NCBI RefSeq assembly: GCF_003046475.1
Contig: NZ_PZZZ01000004.1
Location: 519,306-583,305 of the forward strand
Length of the DNA stretch: 64,000 bases
Direction of reading: 5' to 3'
Origin: Mycoplana dimorpha
GTDB lineage: Bacteria > Pseudomonadota > Alphaproteobacteria > Rhizobiales > Rhizobiaceae
Shown: positions 55,728 through 64,000 of the stretch, one piece after another
Numbering within the stretch: position 1 is the first letter of the stretch
How the letters are laid out: every line of letters begins with the position of its first letter
Notes under the pieces: generated by a model
The model's input: only the letters and a program-made list of their open reading frames with translations
Told to the model about the DNA's origin: nothing
The model's database searches: none
Translations under genes and position numbers: made by a program

Positions 55728-56516
55728 ATGCTATTTGCTACTGGGCGTTCCGATCTTCGCAGAGCAGTCTCGATCGCAGCCGTCACGGCGGCCCTGGTCG
55801 TCGGAGTAGGGGCACCGGCGGCCCTGGCTGATGAAGCGCAGGCGCGTGAAATGGTGTCGGCGATGATCAAATACCTCGCGGCGCAGCAGACCCTGTCCTT
55901 CGATGTGGACTCCAGCCTCGAGGTGATGGCAGCGGATGGACAGAAACTGGCCATCGCAAGCTCGGGCAGCGTCAACATGCAGCGCCCCGACAAACTGCAT
56001 GTGATGCGGCGCGGAGGGTTCGCTGACGTCGACATGACTTTCGACGGCACGACGCTGTCGGTCCTGAACCGAGACGCGCACATTTTTGCCCAGTCCGATC
56101 TGCCGGGCACGATTGACCAGTTGGTCGACAAACTCCGCGACGAGTACCATCGCCCGTTGCCTGCGGCCGATCTGTTGGGTGCGGATGCCGAGGCCGTGCT
56201 TTTGGCCGAAGTGACCGAAGTAAAGGATCTCGGCAGCGGCGTGATCCGAGGTGAGGAATGTAACCACGTCGGCTTTCGCGCCCCCGAGGTAGACTGGCAG
56301 ATGTGGATCGCGCAGGGGGACGCGCCACGCCCATGCCGCTTCATTATCACGAGCAAGACGGTCGACGGCTGGCCCCAATACACGCTTGACTTCAGCGCCT
56401 GGGGTGCGGGCGCGGCCGCTGCCACGTTCACATTGGCGTCGGACGGGGCAAAGAAGGTGGAGATGAAGGATATTCCCGATTTCGATGAGATCGGCGGAAT
56501 TTACGAGAGAAAGTGA
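55728..56516 (+). CDS. DUF2092 exported protein
   Basis: A 262-aa protein with a signal peptide (AVSIAAVTAALVVGVGAPAALA) and a DUF2092 body: helical start EMVSAMIKYLAAQQTLSFD, then beta-strands typical of a LolA/LolB-like half barrel (VNMQRPDKLHVMRRGGFADV, VLNRDAHIFAQ, HVGFRAPEVDWQMWI, PRPCRFIITSK). Function unknown; the fold suggests binding of a lipid or outer-membrane ligand. ATG 55728 is chosen for GGAGGG upstream. The next small gene starts within 6 nt of its stop. Confidence 0.8.
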   Translation: MLFATGRSDLRRAVSIAAVTAALVVGVGAPAALADEAQAREMVSAMIKYLAAQQTLSFDVDSSLEVMAADGQKLAIASSGSVNMQRPDKLHVMRRGGFADVDMTFDGTTLSVLNRDAHIFAQSDLPGTIDQLVDKLRDEYHRPLPAADLLGADAEAVLLAEVTEVKDLGSGVIRGEECNHVGFRAPEVDWQMWIAQGDAPRPCRFIITSKTVDGWPQYTLDFSAWGAGAAAATFTLASDGAKKVEMKDIPDFDEIGGIYERK

Positions 56517-56521
56517 GCAAA

Positions 56522-56734
56522 ATGAAAACCAACCGGCGGATCAGGTGGATGCTCGTCATGCTCGCAATAAGCATGGGAGCGCTGGAAACAGGTGCGAGCC
56601 TGTTCGCAAGCGGAACTTTCGGCCCCGGCGTTCCCGCCGAGGCCCGCGTTGGTCGCCCGCTGACCCCTGTCAGTGTCGCAGGCGTGGCAAGACGAACCGT
56701 CAGGCGATGCGCGGTCGGCGTCTACTACTGCTGA
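56522..56734 (+). CDS. Small exported protein next to DUF2092 gene
   Basis: A 70-aa protein with a signal-like segment (WMLVMLAISMGALETGA), then an Arg-rich tail ending RRTVRRCAVGVYYC. Similar small proteins accompany DUF2092 genes near sulfatases and usually run longer, so this one may be truncated at the 3' end. A GTG at 56513 that overlaps the upstream stop is an alternative start. Function unknown. Confidence 0.6.
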   Translation: MKTNRRIRWMLVMLAISMGALETGASLFASGTFGPGVPAEARVGRPLTPVSVAGVARRTVRRCAVGVYYC

Positions 56735-57065
56735 TGACATTTGCGGCGCTTGAACCGGGTTCGACCTGAGTTGAACGGCGGGTGACAGTTGGTCGAATCT
56801 TGCCCCCTGTGCTTGTCAAGGAGCATGCTCCATGGTTGGTCGTCGAAACGGCCCCGGGCGAAGCGGCGGCGGCGGAATGAGTTTCTGGTCGGTTCCGGTG
56901 CCATTGGCCCTCTGCGACCTCAACAATGCATTGCGGCGGGAAGTTAAGCGGAGCAGCGGCGGCTACAAGGCCTTTATTACGTCGGTCGCCATCTACAGTT
57001 GTCAATGACGGCGTGCAGATGAACCGTAAGTGATACGCGGGCGAGCTAATCCAGCATGCGGCAAC
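56735..57065. other. Intergenic stretch, no gene seen
   Basis: About 330 nt between convergent genes. No terminator with a clear U-tract and no coding frame recognised. It may hold the lost 3' part of the small exported protein gene. Confidence 0.35.
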
Positions 57066-57392
57066 TCAGTAATCGCGGGAAAGCAATATTGAGATCAGGG
57101 CGTGAAGTGCGACTGCCGGCCACAGAAGAATGCCGCTGAACCCACCCCATAGCCCGACATAGGCAATGTAGAACGTCACGGCCGTGCTGTACATCAGCAT
57201 CCCGACGGCTGAGTTTCTCCAGCAGGCAATACCCACTGCGATAAGGGCAATTCCCGCGACGCGGGCAGTCGGGATCGCAGCGCCCGTCAATGCCTCGCCC
57301 AGCAAACCCTTCCCAACGAACGACGGCGCCACCACCAGCGCAAGCCCGGTGGTGGCTTCCCCGAAAGCAGCAACATCCAGCACGCGTATCAT
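57066..57392 (-). CDS. Small membrane protein, four helices
   Basis: A 108-aa hydrophobic protein with about four membrane segments (FGEATTGLALVVAPSFVG, VAGIALIAVGIACW, MYSTAVTFYIAYVGLWG, LLWPAVALHALISILL). GAGG lies 5 nt before ATG 57392; a GTG at 57422 would add ten residues. It lies 51 nt downstream of the large sulfatase gene on the same strand and is likely co-transcribed. No assigned function. Confidence 0.7.
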   Translation of the reverse strand: MIRVLDVAAFGEATTGLALVVAPSFVGKGLLGEALTGAAIPTARVAGIALIAVGIACWRNSAVGMLMYSTAVTFYIAYVGLWGGFSGILLWPAVALHALISILLSRDY

Positions 57393-57443
57393 CCGCACCT
57401 CGTTCTCGCCCATCTTTGCCACGCACTCGCCGGCGGCAATGCG

Positions 57444-59870
<2,427 letters not shown>

Positions 59871-60133
59871 GGCGAACACCCCGGCTGATTAGGCTGAATC
59901 TAAATAAGCCAATGCGCATGCGCTGCCGCGCAAGAAAGGCGGCACCTTAACTTGGACCCGCCAGAGTCGGTACTTGGGCGATCATTGCTAGCCCGCGGAA
60001 CATTCGGCCGGAAAATTCCGAAAATTCCATGGAAGCAACTCACCGATCTTGCTCTACTTATAGCCGTTGACGAGGACGCTGAGCACGGCCGTCAGGTAGA
60101 TTTGCCGGTCGTCGGGATCTCTTGTCGCCGCGG

Positions 60134-60478
60134 CTACGGGCGCGGCGGCGGGGTTCCGGGAGCGCTGCCGCCCGGCGGCATTGCAGAACGAGCTTTTTCC
60201 AGCAGCGTCGTGGTCAAGTCCACGCAGTCCTTCATCGATTCCTGCGGGTCGCAACGGACGGCCACGGTGGCGTCGCCGCTGCGGAGGAGGAAGGCAGCGC
60301 CGCGCCGGGGGCCGTCCCTGCCGCCGGAAGGCTCATCGGTGATGCTGCGCAGCAGGTCTTCGATTTCACGATCCTGCATCGAACTCCGGTCGCGAGAACC
60401 GGAGTCCGGCGCGCTCTGGCTCAGGGCTGGGAGCGGCATCAGCAGCAGGCCTGCCGTTACGAGAAGAAACTTGTTCAC
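60134..60478 (-). CDS. Small exported protein of unknown function
   Basis: A 114-aa protein with a signal peptide (MNKFLLVTAGLLLMPLPALSQ) and a charged, Arg/Asp-rich mature part (RDRSSMQDREIEDLLRSI, AAFLLRSGDATVAVRC, VDLTTTLLEKARSA) with two cysteines (in RCDPQESMKDC). A low-complexity Pro/Gly tail closes it. It lies between the large sulfatase gene and the Arg/Asp-repeat gene on the same strand. The middle strand (VAVRCDP) resembles the C-terminal strands of the neighbour (CVFVTRSLR). Confidence 0.7.
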   Translation of the reverse strand: MNKFLLVTAGLLLMPLPALSQSAPDSGSRDRSSMQDREIEDLLRSITDEPSGGRDGPRRGAAFLLRSGDATVAVRCDPQESMKDCVDLTTTLLEKARSAMPPGGSAPGTPPPRP

Positions 60479-60615
60479 TTCACCTCTCCTGGCTTCGGTT
60501 TCGGTTCGCGCAGCTATTCCCGAGGTTGCACTTGCGGGCGCACCGCCGTCGGGAACTGCTTCGCTGCCATAGGGAAAATTATGCGCTCATACGCGTAGTG
60601 GAACCGGCCCCTGGC

Positions 60616-61209
60616 CTAGTCCCGGCAGACCCGCCTGCGAACGAATGCCAGCCAATCGCCGTTCTCGGCCCGCAAGCTACGGGTTACGAAGACGCAGTTT
60701 TCTTCGTCTGCACCGACCAAACGCTGCTGCAGGCGCTGCCGCAGATCGCCACGATCTCCGCCCCGATCACCGCTGTCTCCAATAAGTTCCATAAGCGCAT
60801 CTCGGCGGTCCCGCCGCGCGGAGATAAGGTCCAGGAGCCGCTCGCGCCGGTCGCCGCGGTTATCGATCAGATCCATAAGATCATCCCGACGATCCCGTCG
60901 GTCCGCGAGGATATCCCGAAGCCTATCGCGGCGGTCTCCCATCATGTCGCCGCCGTCTCCCAGAAGGTCCATGAGTTCATCACGACGGTCGCGCCGCTCG
61001 GCGATAAGGTCCCGGAGCAGGTCGCGCCGATCGCTGCGGGCGCGAAGCGCATCGCGAAGGAAGTCGCGCAAGTCGTTGGCGCTGATATCGCTGCCGTCGT
61101 CACCGGCGCTCAAAGATTGGGCGGAGGCCGGTGAAGCCGTTATGCAGAATAAGGGGGATGAAGCGGCAAGCGCAAGCGCTGCCACTGCTACTAGAGGTAG
61201 CCGTGCCAT
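60616..61209 (-). CDS. Exported Arg/Asp-rich repeat protein (DRRD repeats)
   Basis: A 197-aa protein with a signal peptide (VAVAALALAASSPLFCITASPASA) and a central helical block of about 11-12-residue repeats of the type DRRDxLxDLIxxR (about residues 50-150): SDRRDLLRDLIAERRDRRD, ILADRRDRRDDLMDLID, LISARRDRRDALMELIG. Alternating Arg and Asp with periodic Leu predicts a long amphipathic, salt-bridged helix or coiled coil. A C-terminal domain (CVFVTRSLRAENGDWLAFVRRRVC) has a cysteine at each end, likely a disulfide. GGGAGAA precedes the ATG. No known family recognised. Confidence 0.72.
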   Translation of the reverse strand: MARLPLVAVAALALAASSPLFCITASPASAQSLSAGDDGSDISANDLRDFLRDALRARSDRRDLLRDLIAERRDRRDELMDLLGDGGDMMGDRRDRLRDILADRRDRRDDLMDLIDNRGDRRERLLDLISARRDRRDALMELIGDSGDRGGDRGDLRQRLQQRLVGADEENCVFVTRSLRAENGDWLAFVRRRVCRD

Positions 61210-61319
61210 GGGATTCTCCCATTCGGTTAAAGGTACAGTGTCGCCTTTTCGCGATTACGTCAGATAGGCAGCCATCAGCGATCGGAGAAGTGACCCCGAT
61301 CGGCGTACTCTTTACTCAA

Positions 61320-61751
61320 CAAGAGGGGGCTGGTATTGATTCAATACTGCGAGAATACTGGACGCCCTTTTGGGCTAATATATGGCGACGTCGCTGTTCG
61401 GCACCTGGACGGGCAGAAACCACCCGCATATGTTCGAGCAACGTGTAAAGCCGTATCATATTGGTGATGCTGACTTCCTCCTGATGGAAAGGGCGTCTCG
61501 CAATAAAAAGGCGGCGATGAAGTCGTTTTAAATAGTCTCGAGCTTGGTTCGTTCGGATTGCCTGAACGCATTGCTGCACTGCGCGCGTTGGACGAGCCAG
61601 CGGTCATTCCGCCGATCAGCGAGCCTGCCAAAGCGGACAGTACGGGAATGTAGGCGGGGTTCAATGCTTTCCCTCCTGGGCCGGTGGGAGGTGCCCCACA
61701 TTTTCGCGGATACCGGTCTCTGAAGCTCGACGTCTTGTCCGTCGTGGTCAT
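61320..61751 (-). pseudogene. Frameshifted small membrane-anchored protein
   Basis: GGAGGG followed by ATG 61751 opens MTTTDKTSSFRDRY and, after about 30 residues, NPAYIPVLSALAGSLIGGMT, a typical N-terminal membrane anchor. The frame decays, then resumes in another frame as ITNMIRLYTLLEHMRVVSAR, the helical middle of the same kind of uncharacterised rhizobial protein. At least two frame changes are needed. Confidence 0.6.
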
Positions 61752-62028
61752 GACACCCTCCGCTGTTGAGCAGTCGGTATAGTTGGCAGCGCCAATAGGA
61801 GTACCCATCATGCTATTCAACAATTACATCGCCACTCAACGAAATCTCCCAAATATTTTAAAAAATAGAACGAATTTAATACATTAGATTGGCCGGGTGA
61901 TTATGGTCAATGCCCGAATCTGGAACAGATGACGTGATCTGGCCCGCGCAGAAACGACGCACAGCAGAGGATATATTTCCGCGATAAAGCTAGTCTGTTA
62001 TGGTCATAATGGTGAAGGAGAAGCTGCT

Positions 62029-63648
62029 ATGAGATTGAATAAGCTACCGGGCCTACGCGGACTTAAAGCTCTCAGTGCCGCACTTCTGATTGGGTGCGCT
62101 GTGACGGCTGCTCCCGCCCGGGCGCAGGACGCAAAACCCAACATCCTGATCATCTGGGGCGATGACATTGGGCAGTTCAACATCAGCGCCAACAACCAGG
62201 GCATGATGGGTTATAAGACGCCGAACATCGACAGCATCGCCCAGCAAGGCGCGGTGTTTACCGATTGGTACGGTCAGCAGAGCTGTACTGCTGGCAGAGC
62301 GGCGTTCATAACCGGACAGTCGCCGATCCGTACCGGCCTCACCAAGGTCGGTCTGCCGGGGGCGCCGGAGGGTTTGAAGAAGGAAGACCCGACGTTGGCA
62401 GAGCTGCTGAAGCCACTGGGCTATACCACCGGCCAGTTCGGCAAAAACCATCTGGGCGACCGCAATGATATGCTGCCGACGGTTCACGGGTTCGACGAGT
62501 GGTTGGGCAATCTCTATCACCTCAACGCAGAAGAGGAGCCGGAGAACGTGGACTACCCGAAAAATCCGGCCTTCAAGGAGAGGTTCGGCCCGCGGGGTGT
62601 ATTGCATTGTGTTGCGACAGACCGGGACGATCCGACCGTCGATCCGCGTTTTGGAAGAGTCGGCAAGCAGAAGTGTGAGGATACCGGCCCGCTGACCAGA
62701 TTGCGCATGGAGACGGTGGACGACGAAGTCACGGCCGGAGCCATCAATTTCATGGAAAGGGCGGTGAAGACGGACAAGAAACCGTTCTTTATCTGGTGGA
62801 ATTCGTCCCGGATGCACGTGTTCACGCATCTCAAGAAAGAAAGCCAGGGCAGGACCGGTCTTGGGGTCTACGCCGACGGCATGGTCGAACACGATGACAA
62901 TGTCGGTAGGCTGCTGGCTGAACTCAAGAAACTCGGCGTCGAAAACAATACCGTTGTCATGTATTCCAGCGACAACGGTGCGGAGTTCTTCAATTGGCCG
63001 GACGGCGGCACGACGATCTTCCGCGGCGAGAAGAATTCGCAATGGGAAGGCGGCTTCCGCGTTCCCACCTTCATTCGGTGGCCCGGTGTGATAAAACCCG
63101 GCGCCACCATCAATGAGATATGCGCGCATGAGGACATGATCCCGACCTTGCTCGCGGCGGCAGGCGACACCACGGTCAAGGAGGACTTGCTGAAGGGAAG
63201 AAAGATCGGCGACATGACGTACAAGGTCCACCTTGACGGCTACAACCTGTTGCCTTCCCTGAAAGGGGAGTCGGCTGACTGGCCGCGTCACGAATTCATA
63301 TATTGGACAGATGGAGGCAGCGTCGCAGCGCTGCGCTATGACGACTGGAAACTTACGTTCCTGCGGCAAAACTCGGTCGGCTATAAAACTTGGGAGACGC
63401 CGTTCGAGGAATTGCGTTGGCCCATGTTGACCAACCTGCGCATGGATCCATTGGAGCGTGCCTCGGACGAATCCACCGGCCACCCGCAGTGGGCGGCCGA
63501 GCGGATGTTCGCACTGGCCCCTGCGTCAGCCTATGTCGCCCAATGGCTGTCTACCTTCCGGGAGTTCCCCCCACGCCAGAAGCCCGGCAGCTTCAGTCTG
63601 GATCGCGTCATGGACGCGGTGACGGAAACCGGTAAAGGCAACAACTGA
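62029..63648 (+). CDS. Type I arylsulfatase, exported, CTAGR-type
   Basis: A 539-aa secreted sulfatase. Signal peptide (LKALSAALLIGCAVTAAPARA), metal site NILIIWGDDIGQ, and FGly motif SCTAGRAAFITGQ with Cys86-x-Ala-x-Arg90, the Ala variant of the CxPxR consensus. Later ligand regions are FGKNHLGD, WWNSSRMHVFTH and MYSSDNGAE. AAGGAG precedes the ATG. It is transcribed away from the other sulfatase genes. Substrate (aryl sulfate, choline sulfate or sulfated polysaccharide) cannot be told apart here. Confidence 0.92.
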   Translation: MRLNKLPGLRGLKALSAALLIGCAVTAAPARAQDAKPNILIIWGDDIGQFNISANNQGMMGYKTPNIDSIAQQGAVFTDWYGQQSCTAGRAAFITGQSPIRTGLTKVGLPGAPEGLKKEDPTLAELLKPLGYTTGQFGKNHLGDRNDMLPTVHGFDEWLGNLYHLNAEEEPENVDYPKNPAFKERFGPRGVLHCVATDRDDPTVDPRFGRVGKQKCEDTGPLTRLRMETVDDEVTAGAINFMERAVKTDKKPFFIWWNSSRMHVFTHLKKESQGRTGLGVYADGMVEHDDNVGRLLAELKKLGVENNTVVMYSSDNGAEFFNWPDGGTTIFRGEKNSQWEGGFRVPTFIRWPGVIKPGATINEICAHEDMIPTLLAAAGDTTVKEDLLKGRKIGDMTYKVHLDGYNLLPSLKGESADWPRHEFIYWTDGGSVAALRYDDWKLTFLRQNSVGYKTWETPFEELRWPMLTNLRMDPLERASDESTGHPQWAAERMFALAPASAYVAQWLSTFREFPPRQKPGSFSLDRVMDAVTETGKGNN

Positions 63649-63763
63649 GCGAAGTCAGCTTCAACTGGCGGGTGTCCGAAGTTGTAGACTGCCTTCTACC
63701 GCCTTGTTGATTTGCACTATGTTTGGAACCCGTCCCTCGCGTTTTCGCAGCGAGGGCTCTGGA

Positions 63764-63906
63764 GTGCTCGACATGGAGTTACTGAGCGTTATCCGGCGCT
63801 GGCATTTTCGAGACAAGTTTTCGATCCGGGACATTTCACGGCGCACTGGGCCGGAACACCATCCGCAAGTATCTGCGATCCGACGGCGTGGAGTCAAAGT
63901 TCAAGG
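63764..63906 (+). pseudogene. IS21-family IstA transposase N-terminal remnant
   Basis: From GTG 63764 the frame reads MLDMELLSVIRRWHFRDKFS and IRDISRRTG, the helix-turn-helix start of IstA. A deletion of a few bases shifts the frame before RNTIRKYLRSDGVESKFK. It is interrupted at 63907 by the end of an IS66-type element. Confidence 0.75.
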
Positions 63907-64000
63907 TAAGCGGTGTTTTCAGGCCACGGCTTTGAGTTCGGGCTTTGCGGCGTAGGCCCATGGCAGCAGGTCATCGATCTGGCTATTTGAATGGCCGTTG
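63907..64000 (-). mobile_element. Right end of an IS66-family element, with TnpC C-terminus
   Basis: The boundary at 63907 begins GTAAGCG, the conserved tip of IS66 terminal repeats. On the minus strand the transposase C-terminus reads NGHSNSQIDDLLPWAYAAKP and ends ELKAVA with a stop at 63920-63922. The element continues beyond the window. The stop codon lies 13 nt inside the terminus, as usual for IS66. Confidence 0.75.

Noticed and set aside
60526..61134. 202-codon plus-strand frame with repeated Val/Pro/Ala phrases opposite the Arg/Asp-repeat gene
   Set aside because: The minus-strand gene has a ribosome site and signal peptide; the plus frame has neither, and its repeats merely mirror the sense repeats.

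Overview
This is a 64 kb piece of a GC-rich alphaproteobacterial genome. The gene complement (BA14K protein, FrcBCA-like sugar transporter, BetI-type regulator, StcD-like demethylase, Stc2/GbcA-like Rieske protein, second FtsI) points to Hyphomicrobiales, most like Mesorhizobium, Aminobacter or other Phyllobacteriaceae relatives. That placement is an inference from gene content. I saw no tRNA, rRNA or CRISPR array. Many short, frameshifted gene and transposase remnants mark the window as an accessory region with a long history of insertion and deletion.

Layout. 1-3.6 kb: RND efflux permease (cut by the window edge) and its adaptor. 3.8-6.3 kb: three envelope genes (YbaN-like, BA14K, HPP-CBS). 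6.5-12.2 kb: a sugar ABC transporter with a sugar-nucleotide-type dehydratase and a PLP-dependent sulfur amino-acid enzyme. 12.4-14.6 kb: integrase remnant and a DedA-PAP2-LssY fusion protein. 14.8-21.2 kb: a one-carbon/methylated-compound island with a GlxA-type AraC regulator, an APC permease, a MetF-like reductase, a DmdA/GcvT-like demethylase and a BetI-like repressor. 21.8-23.6 kb: an FtsI paralogue outside any division cluster. 23.6-27.4 kb: a TetR gene followed by a debris field with one intact hydrolase. 27.4-31.9 kb: HlyD / double ABC-2 permease / HlyD operon. 32.1-38.2 kb: an exported catabolic set of three alpha/beta-hydrolases with a molybdenum/iron-sulfur dehydrogenase. 38.6-40.3 kb: more relics and a small SRPBCC gene.

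40.4-53.4 kb is the most coherent locus. It carries a ProXWV-type betaine ABC transporter, a P5C-reductase homologue, a TetR regulator, two old-yellow-enzyme-type demethylases, a DMSP-lyase-type cupin, a LysR regulator, a Rieske oxygenase and its ferredoxin-reductase. Together these could import a betaine, remove N-methyl groups oxidatively and pass on the product, with proline betaine (stachydrine) the best-known precedent. The cupin next to the StcD-like gene suggests that an onium C-N or C-S lyase step may also operate. The 14.8-21.2 kb island looks like a second, folate-dependent solution to the same kind of chemistry.

53.5-55.5 kb is a second debris field (AhpD-like, nucleotide cyclase, IS3 and ChaA relics). 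55.7-63.6 kb carries a secreted sulfatase locus with a DUF2092 protein, small exported proteins, an Arg/Asp-repeat protein and two FGly-type arylsulfatases. The right end is an IS66 element inserted in an IS21 remnant.
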